Shown: positions 24,816-33,292, counted from the stretch's first letter. The stretch is DNA of 33,491 bases from Firmicutes bacterium UBA6806 (GCA_002452745.1 DKFC01000025.1:1-33491), one strand, 5' to 3'. Translations and numbers: made by a program. The notes: generated from the letters alone by a model not told the origin.

Positions 24816-26036
24816 TTACTCTGGTAAAATGACATTTAAAAGAATTCCAGTTATAGCTGCAAGTGCCATTCCCTCAATATTCACTGACAGTGAGCCAATA
24901 TGAATTGGAAGAACGGCTCCGCCAAGTCCTAGCACCACAATAACCGCCGCAATAATCAAGTTTCTGGATTTTGTAAAATCCACTTGGTTCTCAACGAGAG
25001 TCCTAGCGCCAATTGAGGCAATCATCCCAAATAAGACAATGGAAATACCTCCAATAATAGCCCCTGGAATGGTTGAAATCAATGCACCCAGTTTTGGGAT
25101 AACCCCAAGGCAAATTGCCATGACTGCGGCTATTCTCATGATTTTAGGATCCCATGCTCTCGTCAATGCCAATACCCCAGTATTCTCTGAGTAAGTGGTG
25201 TTGGCAGGTCCACCGAAAAAGGCAGAGATGGAGGTGGCTATGCCATCGCCCATGAGGGTTCTGGTGAGCCCTGGGTCCTTCATAAAGTCCTTTTCAACTG
25301 TTGCGCCAATTGCCAAGACATCCCCCACGTGCTCCACCATTGTAGCCAGTGCAATTGGAGCAACTGTGAGAATCGCATCTAAGTTGAACTTGGCAAACGA
25401 AAAAGCTGGAAGCCCTATAATCTGTGCTTGTGCCACTGGGGCAAAGTCAACTCGATTTAAGAGAATTGCAATTAAATACGTGCCGATTAAGGCGATGATT
25501 ACCGGTATGACTTTTAAAAAGCCCTTCATGTAAACGCTCACAAAAGTGACAATACAGAAGGCGATAATTGCCAGCATCCAGTCTTCCTGAGCCATGCCAA
25601 CCGCTGTAGGCGCCAGTTTAAGCCCAATAACCATGATAATAGGCCCTGTGACAATTGGCGGGAAGAACTTAATGACCTTCTCCGAGCCAAAGACCTTCAT
25701 AAGTGCTGCCAAGAGCAGATAAACCAGCCCGGCAACCACGATTCCCCCTCTTGCGTATTCCAGACCATGTGTCTCTGCAACCGCTAGCATCGGTGCAATA
25801 AAGGCGAAAGATGAGCCGAGAAAAGCAGGTACTTTTCCCTTGGTGATGAAGTGGAAAAGCAACGTGCCAATTCCCGCAAGGAACAGAGATACTGAGATGT
25901 CAAGCCCTGTGATAATTGGTACTAAGACGGTTGCACCAAACATTGTGAACGTGTGCTGTAACCCCAATGTCATCATCTTGGGCACACCAAGTTCTGTGAC
26001 ATTTGTAATCGCATGAAGATTATTTTGCGATTCCAT
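24816..26036 (-). CDS. NCS2-family nucleobase:cation symporter, uracil (UraA/PyrP)-type signature
   Basis: A 406-residue permease with about 12-14 membrane segments. It starts with LGLQHTFTMFGATVLVPIIT, typical of the UraA/XanQ superfamily. Substrate-site segments are MVEHVGD (Glu235, Asp239) and GGPANTTYSENTGVLALTR (275-293), with Glu284 at the start of the family signature. E. coli UraA and Bacillus PyrP have E-N at this site, whereas XanQ-type xanthine permeases have Q-N. This favours uracil or another pyrimidine over xanthine, though it does not exclude other substrates. It lies 29 bases after the molybdenum-subunit gene with AAGGAGG upstream, so it probably imports the substrate of the locus. 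Confidence 0.9.
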   Translation of the reverse strand: MESQNNLHAITNVTELGVPKMMTLGLQHTFTMFGATVLVPIITGLDISVSLFLAGIGTLLFHFITKGKVPAFLGSSFAFIAPMLAVAETHGLEYARGGIVVAGLVYLLLAALMKVFGSEKVIKFFPPIVTGPIIMVIGLKLAPTAVGMAQEDWMLAIIAFCIVTFVSVYMKGFLKVIPVIIALIGTYLIAILLNRVDFAPVAQAQIIGLPAFSFAKFNLDAILTVAPIALATMVEHVGDVLAIGATVEKDFMKDPGLTRTLMGDGIATSISAFFGGPANTTYSENTGVLALTRAWDPKIMRIAAVMAICLGVIPKLGALISTIPGAIIGGISIVLFGMIASIGARTLVENQVDFTKSRNLIIAAVIVVLGLGGAVLPIHIGSLSVNIEGMALAAITGILLNVILPE

Positions 26037-26065
26037 AAAACCCCTCCTTATTTTGATTCGATGCC

Positions 26066-28381
26066 TTACTTATTATTCTGCTTGCTCTTCACTGCATTGA
26101 GCACCCTCTCCGCAGTCATTGGCATTGTATTGAGGCGAATGCCAGTTGCATCAAAAATGGCATTTGCTATTGCTGGAGCCGATGGTACCATTGCCGGTTC
26201 TGCAACCCCCCTTGCACCAAACGGTCCAGTTTCCTCAGGATTTTCAACGAACTTTATAATCATTTCAGGCATGTCATCTGATGTCGGAATCTTATAGTCC
26301 ACAAACGATGGGTTGAGAACACGGCCATCTCTTAACATGAGTTCTTCAAACAGTGCCGTTCCAAGCCCCTGTGCAATTGCACCCTCTATCTGACCCTCTA
26401 GGAGTTGCGGGTTAATGACTTTGCCCACATCAAAACACGAAGCGATCTTAAGCACTTTTGTTCTGCCTGTTTCGAGGTCTACTTCCACTTCCACACCTTG
26501 TGCGCCATAAGTCCAGAACACAACAGGATGGTCTCCCAAACCAGTCTCTTTATCTGCATTTCTAATATTTGGCGGAATAAACGAGCCTCGGCCTATAATC
26601 GGGCCGTGAATTCCAGACCCGTCATCGAAAGTCAGCCCAAGTGCCAGTTCTGAAATCGCCACTTTTCGATCAGGATAGATTTTCGAAACGACATAACCGC
26701 CTCGTAGTTCCAAATCCCTCTTGAAGATTCCCAGCTTAATTTGAGCCAACTCTTTGAGTTGTTCCACAGCATCTATTGCCGCTTCATAGACAGCTCGACC
26801 AGCTGAGTAAGTGATTCTGGAAGCCACCGTCTGCCACTCATAAGGCGTGTGATCTGTATCGCCAGTGCGAATCGTAATCTTTTCTGGTTCTATGGACAGC
26901 ACTTCCGCCGCAATCTGGGTCATAACAGTATCTGAACCCTGCCCTATGTCCTGAGCGCTCACCATTAAATGCGCCGTTCCGTCTTCGTTGAGTTTGATAA
27001 TCGCTGAAGATGCGGCGTTATTTGGCATAGATGGCGCTTTCCAGCCACAGGCGATACCTTTGCCTCTAATCTTGGTGGGCGATGGATTCGGACTCTTTTC
27101 AAAGTACTTTATATCTTCCACCACTTGATCTATGCACTCCATGAGACCAGCCACTTCCACAACTTCTCCAGTTCCAGTTGTTCCCCCTGGCTTCATCCCG
27201 TTGATTCGTCTGATTTCAACAGGGGATATGCCCAGTTTATGAGCCACGATGTCCAGATTTTGCTCGATACCGAAGTGAATTTCCGACATGCCGAATCCCC
27301 GATACGGCCCACCAACAGGATGATTGGTATAGACGCAATACGAATCCGTCCAGACGCTTTCAATGTCATATGGGCCAGCTGAGGCATAGCCCGCTGCTTT
27401 TGCGATGTTGACCCCATATTCTGTATAGGCGCCGCCATCCCATATAAACTCGTTTTTTACCCCTGTTATTTTGCCATTTTTATTGACTGCCGTCTTGATT
27501 TTTGCATGAAGTCCCTGCCTCACATAGGCATTTTCAAACTCGTCTTCTCTTGAATAAGTGAGTTTGACTGGTCTGCCCTTTGCCCTCATAGCAAGTGGTA
27601 TAATAATCCCTTCAAGTGTCGTCCCCGCCTTTGATCCAAACCCGCCTCCAACGGCTGGCGACAAGACCCTCAGCTTGTTGAGCGGAATATCAAATGCCGC
27701 TGACAAAGCCTGCCTTACCGCATAAGGGGACTGACAGCTTGCCCATACAGTCAAGGAACCATCTGCATCCATCTGCGCAATTGCCGTGTGATTTTCAATT
27801 GGAACGTGTTGAACATGGGGCACATAGAAGTCATTTTCCACCACAACTTCTGCCTCTTTGAAAGCCTTTTCAACATCGCCCTTCCTAAGTTTATAGTGGT
27901 TGGAGATATTGGTTCCCGGTTTGGGAAAGAACACCGGCGCCCAGTGATAGTCCCCCAGTTCTGGGTGAACCAATGGCGCATCTGCCTTCATGCCCTCTTT
28001 TGCATTTGTAACCGCCGGCAGAATTTCATATTCCACCTCGACCAACCCCGCTGCATATTTGGCAATCGCCTCTGTCTCGGCGCAGACTGCCACAACAGCT
28101 TCTCCTCTATATCTAACTTTTCCAACTGCAAGAAAATTCTTGTCTTCCAAATAGAGCCCGCCACGCCTTGCAAAATGTTCCCCTGTGATAACATCTTTAA
28201 CGCCTGCAACCGCCTTTGCCTTATCTATATTGATACTGACTATATTGGCGTGGGCATGAGGACTCCGCTGTACAGCGGCATATAACATTCTTGAAAGTTT
28301 GATATCGTCTACATATTTCAGTGTACCCGTCACTTTTTTGACGCCGTCCACTCGTTTGACACTCTTACCAACATATTCCAC
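26066..28381 (-). CDS. Xanthine-dehydrogenase-family molybdenum hydroxylase, molybdopterin-binding subunit
   Basis: A 771-residue large subunit of the xanthine-oxidase family that hydroxylates N-heterocycles with oxygen from water. The N-terminal a/b hammerhead domain begins VGKSVKRVDGVKKVTGTLKY. Molybdenum-site elements are Gln217 (ASCQSP), GGGFGSK (245-251), Arg361 in YRGFG, the GQGSDT loop (481-486), and catalytic Glu728 in GARGVAEPA. GGFG is followed by SKAG, not GKE as in classical xanthine dehydrogenases, so the substrate may not be xanthine. The accessory set YqeB, YqeC-MocA and XdhC in the locus suggests a labile selenium ligand on molybdenum. The start is GTG with AGGGGGTG upstream, 11 bases after the iron-sulfur subunit gene. 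Confidence 0.93.
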   Translation of the reverse strand: MEYVGKSVKRVDGVKKVTGTLKYVDDIKLSRMLYAAVQRSPHAHANIVSINIDKAKAVAGVKDVITGEHFARRGGLYLEDKNFLAVGKVRYRGEAVVAVCAETEAIAKYAAGLVEVEYEILPAVTNAKEGMKADAPLVHPELGDYHWAPVFFPKPGTNISNHYKLRKGDVEKAFKEAEVVVENDFYVPHVQHVPIENHTAIAQMDADGSLTVWASCQSPYAVRQALSAAFDIPLNKLRVLSPAVGGGFGSKAGTTLEGIIIPLAMRAKGRPVKLTYSREDEFENAYVRQGLHAKIKTAVNKNGKITGVKNEFIWDGGAYTEYGVNIAKAAGYASAGPYDIESVWTDSYCVYTNHPVGGPYRGFGMSEIHFGIEQNLDIVAHKLGISPVEIRRINGMKPGGTTGTGEVVEVAGLMECIDQVVEDIKYFEKSPNPSPTKIRGKGIACGWKAPSMPNNAASSAIIKLNEDGTAHLMVSAQDIGQGSDTVMTQIAAEVLSIEPEKITIRTGDTDHTPYEWQTVASRITYSAGRAVYEAAIDAVEQLKELAQIKLGIFKRDLELRGGYVVSKIYPDRKVAISELALGLTFDDGSGIHGPIIGRGSFIPPNIRNADKETGLGDHPVVFWTYGAQGVEVEVDLETGRTKVLKIASCFDVGKVINPQLLEGQIEGAIAQGLGTALFEELMLRDGRVLNPSFVDYKIPTSDDMPEMIIKFVENPEETGPFGARGVAEPAMVPSAPAIANAIFDATGIRLNTMPMTAERVLNAVKSKQNNK

Positions 28382-28392
28382 AAAGACACCCC

Positions 28393-28860
28393 CTAAGCAT
28401 TTTGATCTGCGACAGATTGAATCGCTTCAATAATCTTCTTATAGCCTGTACACCTACATAAATTCCCGCTGATTCCCTCTTTAATTTCGGCTTCAGTGGG
28501 ATGTGGATTTTCATCCAGCAGTGCCTTCGCCGTCATAATCATCCCCGGTGTGCAATAGCCGCATTGAAGAGCCGCATTTTCTATAAACGCCGTCTGAAGT
28601 GGATGCAGTCCCGCTTCAGTGACTAGGCCTTCTATGGTTACAATCTCTGCCCCATCAGCTTCCACTGCCAGTACAAGACAGGCATTTACAGGCAGCTGAT
28701 TCATAATCACCGTACAAGCACCACATTCGCCTGCACCGCAACCTTCCTTTGCGCCTGTGAGATCGAAATCCTCTCGTATCATTTTGAGCAATGTCATGGT
28801 GCAATCGACTTCATGGACAATGCCCTCACCGTTTAAAGTAAACTCAATAAGTGATTTCAT
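28393..28860 (-). CDS. Molybdenum hydroxylase 2x[2Fe-2S] subunit
   Basis: A 155-residue electron-transfer subunit. The plant-type cluster ligands are Cys41, Cys46, Cys49 and Cys61 (CGAGECGACTV). The second cluster, in the helical domain, uses Cys100, Cys103, Cys135 and Cys137 (CGYCTPGMIM, GNLCRCTGY). Eight of eight cysteines are present and the length is usual for the family. It links the molybdenum site to FAD in the neighbouring subunit. It lies 10 bases after the FAD subunit gene with GGGAGG upstream. Confidence 0.96.
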   Translation of the reverse strand: MKSLIEFTLNGEGIVHEVDCTMTLLKMIREDFDLTGAKEGCGAGECGACTVIMNQLPVNACLVLAVEADGAEIVTIEGLVTEAGLHPLQTAFIENAALQCGYCTPGMIMTAKALLDENPHPTEAEIKEGISGNLCRCTGYKKIIEAIQSVADQNA

Positions 28861-28870
28861 ATATGCCTCC

Positions 28871-29701
28871 CTATAACCATTCGCTAAGTGCCTGTTTTAA
28901 AACGACTGCCACCATGTCTTCTCTATACGCCTTAGATGCTCTAATATCACCGATTGGAGAAACCTCTCCCTTTGCAATTTCACAGGCTGCTTCCACCGTC
29001 TCTGGCGACAGCGGTTTCGAGGAAAGATAGGCCTCTGTCTCAGTGAGTCTAATTGGCGTCGGCGCAACAGCACCAAAACTAACTCGATACGCACCGTCAG
29101 CTCTCACCACCGTTCCGCACACAGTGGACAAATCCACCTCTTTTCGCCTCGATATCTTTTGAAAGATGCCAAGTGACGCTCCATCTATCTTAAACGAAAT
29201 ACCCGTTACAATTTCGCCTTGCTTCAAAGCTGTTTTTCTCACAAATACAAAAAAGTGTTTTAGCGGAATTTGCTTCACACCTTCGTCACCATACACATGT
29301 ACATCTGCGTCCAGTGCAAGTAGAGGTGTCGCCGTATCCGCAAGCGGAGAGGCATTGCAAATATTGCCCACACAGGTTGCCCTATTTCGAACCTGTTTTG
29401 ATCCCACCGAAAGCGCTGCCTGAGCCAAAAAAGGCACTTTTTTTCGAATCTCCGGATGACTGCCAAGTTCGTTTAATAAGACACAGGCTCCTATGAAGAT
29501 CTCATCTTCTGAAACCCTTATCGCTCTTAGCGATTCAATTTGCTTGATATCCACCACAGCCTCGGGTTCAGAGTGCCCCTCCCGCATTCTGACAATTAAG
29601 TCTGTTCCTCCATTTAAAATAGACGCCTTGTCGCCATATTGATTGAGCAACTTATAAGCGTCTTCTAAAGTCGTCGGCCTAAAGTATTCAAACGGTTTCA
29701 T
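28871..29701 (-). CDS. Molybdenum hydroxylase FAD-binding subunit
   Basis: A 276-residue CoxM/XdhB-type flavin subunit. FAD-contact motifs are LNGGTDLIVRM (29-39) and RNRATCVGNICNASPLADTA (106-125), followed by the C-terminal CO-dehydrogenase-flavoprotein domain with SFGAVAPTPIRLTETE. It passes electrons from the iron-sulfur subunit to NAD+ or another acceptor. The start has GGAGG seven bases upstream; a 7-codon extension would overlap that box. It is the first gene of the unit running at least to pucR, behind the promoter with TATAAT at 29745-29750. Confidence 0.95.
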   Translation of the reverse strand: MKPFEYFRPTTLEDAYKLLNQYGDKASILNGGTDLIVRMREGHSEPEAVVDIKQIESLRAIRVSEDEIFIGACVLLNELGSHPEIRKKVPFLAQAALSVGSKQVRNRATCVGNICNASPLADTATPLLALDADVHVYGDEGVKQIPLKHFFVFVRKTALKQGEIVTGISFKIDGASLGIFQKISRRKEVDLSTVCGTVVRADGAYRVSFGAVAPTPIRLTETEAYLSSKPLSPETVEAACEIAKGEVSPIGDIRASKAYREDMVAVVLKQALSEWL

Positions 29702-29744
29702 AAATTTACCTCCATAGATCATCGCAATATTAACCCTTTATCTC

Positions 29745-29750
29745 ATTATA
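29745..29750 (-). promoter_or_regulatory. Probable -10 box of the hydroxylase operon
   Basis: A perfect TATAAT on the minus strand lies 44 bases upstream of the FAD-subunit start codon. The -35 position (AGAGGA at 17-base spacing) is poor, suggesting an activator-dependent promoter. The candidate activator site at 29789-29805 is centred about 60 bases upstream of the expected transcript start. Confidence 0.45.
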
Positions 29751-29788
29751 GACTTTTTGACGCCATTTCCTCTTATCACAAATGACTA

Positions 29789-29805
29789 AATTTTCAGAAT
29801 ATTTA
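29789..29805 (+). promoter_or_regulatory. Candidate PucR-family binding site
   Basis: AATTTTCAGAATATTTA matches 16 of 17 bases of the sequence in the pucR promoter (24669-24685, minus strand). A weaker copy (13 of 17, core TATCAGAATA) is on the minus strand at 29901-29917. All copies found lie in control regions of the catabolic locus. The DNA is AT-rich, so chance is possible. Confidence 0.35.
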
Positions 29806-29935
29806 CTCTTCTCGTTTATTGTGTATTAACAAAAAAACATTTCACACTTGAGCCGAGAGTCTCCACAGCATCTGAAAGAACCATTGGATATCCCATTTAA
29901 AATTATTCTGATATATCTTTTTTATCGACACCCCT

Positions 29936-29986
29936 AAAAAAAAGACCTCCTAAAGGCTAGATTTTAAGGTCTAACTTTTAGAGGCC
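29936..29986 (-). terminator. Terminator of the amidase gene
   Basis: On the minus strand, GGCCTCTAAAAG (29986-29975) pairs with CTTTAGGAGGTC (29955-29944) with one mismatch and two G-U pairs, followed by eight T. It lies 46 bases after the amidase stop. An alternative fold, AGACC (29972-29968) with GGTCT (29947-29943), would compete with the main stem. Confidence 0.75.
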
Positions 29987-30031
29987 GTTTTAGTTTCACA
30001 ATATAATTTCATGTCATCAGATTTTTTGAGT

Positions 30032-31489
30032 TCATGATATAACTGGCGGTTTTCTAATGGGGAATCTCATTTCCAGTGCGTGGGCAATTTCAATTAAAGA
30101 CGCCTCTCCAAAAGGTCTTCCCATTATTTCCATACCAATTGGAACACCAACTGGCGCCGTTTTCACAGGATCAGAAAATCCAGCTGGCACACATATGGAG
30201 GGAAATCCAGCAACAGAAGCCAAAACGCCGTTTCGCTCGTTTTGTGAATCCCCCACCTTGCACGTCAATTGCTTCTGATGCGGATAAGCCAATGCATCCA
30301 AATGGTTTGATGCCATCAACTGCATCACTTCATCTCTTACTTTTTCCCGTCTCAAGAGCCGATCTCTATACTGAGCCGTCCCTGTGGACAGCTCCATGGC
30401 CTTTTGCAAATTGGCCTCAATTCCCGGGTGATATAACCCGCTTTCCAAAACGTCTGAAACGCAGTGAACACATGCCTTAGCAGGTAATTTCCCCAAATAG
30501 GCATTGAGGTGGTCTCTTAGATCATGTAAATGAACGCTGACTTCATCTACTAAATATTCAGAGTCAAACACTTTATCCAGTATAATTACCTCTGCACCCA
30601 GTATCTCCAATTTCCGAAGTCTTTCTCTGACAGCCATGTTTATAAAATCATGCCTTGCCTCTTCTCCAAAAAAGGATTTGAGGACGCCAATTCTCTTTCC
30701 AGTGAGTCCCGCAAGATCAAGAGATGCTTTTAATGGCTTTTCAAAGTGAACGTATCCCCACGCTGTGCTTTGGTCTGTCACATCGTACCCCTTAATCACG
30801 TCCAGCACCCTCACAGCATCTGAAACCGTTCTGGCAATTGGCCCTGCTGTATCTTGCGTATAGGAATAAGGCACGATGCCAGATCTGCTGACCATTCCTA
30901 TAGTCGGTCTGATGCCCACTAGGTTATTGGCAGATGCCGGTGACCGAATGGAATTGATGGTATCCGTCCCAATGCCCACTAGGCCAAAATTGCAGGCAAT
31001 TCCAGCTCCAGTTCCACCACTTGAGCCACCAGGCGTTCTCGTCAGATCATATGGATTGTAAGTCTGTCCTTTAATGGAACTGATGGTCTCACCCCAAATG
31101 GCAAATTCATGTAGATTTGACTTCGCCAAAATAATGGCACCTGCCTCTTTTAACCGTCTCACAATAGCCCCATCAGCCTTGGGAATTACCCCTTCTAAAC
31201 TCATACTGCCGGCGGTTGTCGGCATATCTTCCGTATCCACATTATCCTTTAAAATGACAGGCACGCCAAACAGCGGTCTGGAAATTCCCTTTTCAGCCAT
31301 TTCAATATCCATGTTCTCAGCTTCCTGAAGGGCATTTGGGTTGATGCAGATAATAGCATTGATGCCTGCGTCAAATTGTTCAATTCTACTCAGGTAAAAT
31401 GCCACAAGTTCTTTAACTGTTATTTTGCTTTCCAGTAATGCTAGGTGAAACTGTTCAATTGTCAATTCCATTTTTTCGTCATAAAGCAC
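30032..31489 (-). CDS. Amidase-signature family amidohydrolase
   Basis: A 485-residue amidase. The Ser-cisSer-Lys triad is Lys81 (VILKDNVDT), Ser156 (TPGGSSGGTGAG) and Ser180 (GTDTINSIRSPAS), with the family's usual 24-residue spacing between the serines. The residues before the nucleophile are Ile-Asn in place of the very common Gly-Gly, a change that may affect the oxyanion hole or substrate choice. The family includes aliphatic amidases, malonamidase, allophanate- and biuret-type hydrolases and GatA. In this locus it could remove the last amide nitrogen of the degraded ureide. The GTG start has GGAGG six bases upstream; a later ATG (codon 7) lacks one. It has its own terminator, so it is probably a separate transcript. 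Confidence 0.9.
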   Translation of the reverse strand: MLYDEKMELTIEQFHLALLESKITVKELVAFYLSRIEQFDAGINAIICINPNALQEAENMDIEMAEKGISRPLFGVPVILKDNVDTEDMPTTAGSMSLEGVIPKADGAIVRRLKEAGAIILAKSNLHEFAIWGETISSIKGQTYNPYDLTRTPGGSSGGTGAGIACNFGLVGIGTDTINSIRSPASANNLVGIRPTIGMVSRSGIVPYSYTQDTAGPIARTVSDAVRVLDVIKGYDVTDQSTAWGYVHFEKPLKASLDLAGLTGKRIGVLKSFFGEEARHDFINMAVRERLRKLEILGAEVIILDKVFDSEYLVDEVSVHLHDLRDHLNAYLGKLPAKACVHCVSDVLESGLYHPGIEANLQKAMELSTGTAQYRDRLLRREKVRDEVMQLMASNHLDALAYPHQKQLTCKVGDSQNERNGVLASVAGFPSICVPAGFSDPVKTAPVGVPIGMEIMGRPFGEASLIEIAHALEMRFPIRKPPVIS

Positions 31490-31563
31490 GAGCCACCTCC
31501 TAAAACAATCGCCTTCTATTAATGATTATTAGACATTTCTTTCTGTTTTCCTTCATATAAAGC

Positions 31564-31602
31564 TAACAAATATAAAATAAGCTATTTGTTGCTGATTAAC
31601 AA
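31564..31602. promoter_or_regulatory. Inverted repeats between the divergent amidase and HD-GYP genes
   Basis: AACAAAT (31565-31571) and ATTTGTT (31584-31590) form a perfect 7-bp inverted repeat. An overlapping imperfect one, TTGTT-GCTGA-TTAACAA (31586-31602), recalls a Rex-type redox operator but has wrong spacing. They could control either of the two divergent genes. Confidence 0.3.
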
Positions 31603-31696
31603 GTCAGTATTTTTTTAACCCAATTATTTATTAAATTTTATTAGTCAGAAAAAATTAGGGTATCTATGAGTCAATATGACCTAAGGAGAGATTCAT

Positions 31697-33256
31697 ATGA
31701 TTACTACCCCACTGCTGGATGACGACAAATTTGATCTTGACTTTCTAGCCAAAGATGAAGCACCTTCTGCGTACATCCCAAAACAATATAAAGTCATCAT
31801 TGCTGATGATGACAACGATATTCACGACCTCACTGAGATGATTTTGAAGGATTTTGTGTTCGAAGAAAAAGGTCTTTACTTTATTCATGCATTCAGCGGT
31901 GAAGAAACCATACGTCTCATGGATAAGCATCCAAATGCGGCAGTGGTGTTACTCGATGTCGTCATGGAAGACATGGATTCAGGATTGAAAGTCGTCAACT
32001 ACATTCGAAATGTTCAGAAGAACAAATTGTCCCGAATCGTACTGAGAACAGGGCAACCCGGCTACGCTCCTGAGGAGAGCCTCATCAGAGATTATGACAT
32101 CAACGATTATAAGCTGAAGACAGATTTGACCAAACAAAAGCTCTTTACAACACTTTATTCATGTCTTCGCTCTTATAGAGACCTTAAGCAAATCGAGCGC
32201 AATAAAAGTTCCCTTGAGGAACTTGTGAAAATCAGTGGTGACCTGTTTAAGAAAAAATCACTTCAAGACTTTATGGACTCTATTTTCACGCAAATTGCCA
32301 TTTTTCAAAAATTTGGTTCATTTCCCTTTCCCCAAAAAAGTCATATAAAAAACGGACTTATTTTTAAAAACACTGGTGAAATCCTTGTTGGAATCGGAAC
32401 TTTTGAAAATTTCACTCAATATCGCTATGAGGATATTCAAACTTCCATTGGCTCAACATTGAGCCTCAGTGAACTGGAGACCATAGACAGCAATATTCTA
32501 TACCTAGAGGCGGGAATTCTCTTTTTTAACAAGGGGCTTCCAACACTTAGAGACTATGTTTATGTTGAACTTGAAAAAGAGGCATATGATAAATCGCTGA
32601 TAGAACTTCTCATCAACAATTACTCTCTTGCACTTGAAAACTATCAGCTCAATGAACTTCTCGTCAAAAGTCATGAAGATGTGATCTTTACATTGACCGA
32701 GACCATTGAAAGACATTCAAACGAAACTTCAAATCACGTCAAGCGCGTTTCCTTGTTCATGAAGCTCTTGGCTGAAAACTATTCAATCCCAGAGTCAGAA
32801 TGGGATATCCTCAGAATTTCCAGCGTCCTTCATGACATTGGAAAAATCGGAATCCCTGACTCCATCCTGACCAAACCGGGAAGACTCACATCTGATGAAT
32901 TTGAAGTAATCAAAACCCATACCACAATAGGCTTTGAAATACTGAGCACAAACGAACATCCCATCTTCGAAAAAGCGGCAGACATCGCCTACTATCATCA
33001 TGAAAAATTTGATGGAACTGGATATCCAATAGGACTCTCTGGAACGAGCATCCCCCTCTACGCCCGCATGATGGCTATCATAGATGTCTTTGATGCCCTC
33101 GTGAGCAAACGATGCTACAAAGAGGCTCTCCCAGTAAACGATGTTTTCAAAATCATGAGGCTTGAATCTGGTAAGCACTTTGACCCGATTCTGCTCGACA
33201 TATTCTTAAATCAAGAAATTGAAATCAGAAGAATCCTTCAGAACTACAAAGAGTAA
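31697..33256 (+). CDS. REC-DUF3369-HD-GYP response regulator (probable c-di-GMP phosphodiesterase)
   Basis: A 519-residue protein. A receiver domain at about 32-155 has the acidic pocket IADDDND and phosphoacceptor Asp87 (VVLLDVVMED). A DUF3369 region spans about 160-320, the usual partner of this REC type. The HD-GYP domain at about 325-515 has HDIGK (His379-Asp380), an AYYHHEKFDG segment and GTGYPIGLSG (GYP 442-444), so phosphodiesterase motifs are complete. The start has AAGGAG upstream. It is divergent from the amidase gene and followed by a strong terminator. No cognate kinase is visible. Confidence 0.93.
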   Translation: MITTPLLDDDKFDLDFLAKDEAPSAYIPKQYKVIIADDDNDIHDLTEMILKDFVFEEKGLYFIHAFSGEETIRLMDKHPNAAVVLLDVVMEDMDSGLKVVNYIRNVQKNKLSRIVLRTGQPGYAPEESLIRDYDINDYKLKTDLTKQKLFTTLYSCLRSYRDLKQIERNKSSLEELVKISGDLFKKKSLQDFMDSIFTQIAIFQKFGSFPFPQKSHIKNGLIFKNTGEILVGIGTFENFTQYRYEDIQTSIGSTLSLSELETIDSNILYLEAGILFFNKGLPTLRDYVYVELEKEAYDKSLIELLINNYSLALENYQLNELLVKSHEDVIFTLTETIERHSNETSNHVKRVSLFMKLLAENYSIPESEWDILRISSVLHDIGKIGIPDSILTKPGRLTSDEFEVIKTHTTIGFEILSTNEHPIFEKAADIAYYHHEKFDGTGYPIGLSGTSIPLYARMMAIIDVFDALVSKRCYKEALPVNDVFKIMRLESGKHFDPILLDIFLNQEIEIRRILQNYKE

Positions 33257-33292
33257 TCTCAAAAATCAAATTGATTTTGACCCTAATAGAAT

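Larger units (their letters stand above)
29702..30031. other. Regulatory spacer between the amidase and hydroxylase genes
   Basis: No gene is seen. From right to left the spacer holds the amidase terminator (29936-29986), a partial copy of the candidate PucR site (29901-29917), the best copy (29789-29805) and a -10 box (29745-29750). It therefore looks like the control region of the catabolic operon. Confidence 0.6.

Noticed and set aside
27788..28285. 165-codon plus-strand ORF
   Set aside because: Antisense to the molybdenum subunit, no ribosome binding site, no recognisable domain.
13501..31489. Classical allantoin or purine degradation operon
   Set aside because: PucR, a hydroxylase and AllFGH-like genes suggest it, but no uricase, allantoinase, allantoate amidohydrolase, ureidoglycolate dehydrogenase or carbamate kinase is present, and the permease is uracil-type. 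They could lie outside the window, so this is set aside rather than excluded.
31586..31602. Rex redox-repressor site TTGTT-GCTGA-TTAACAA
   Set aside because: Half-sites are imperfect and the total length is one base short of the usual Rex operator, so it is listed only as an inverted repeat.
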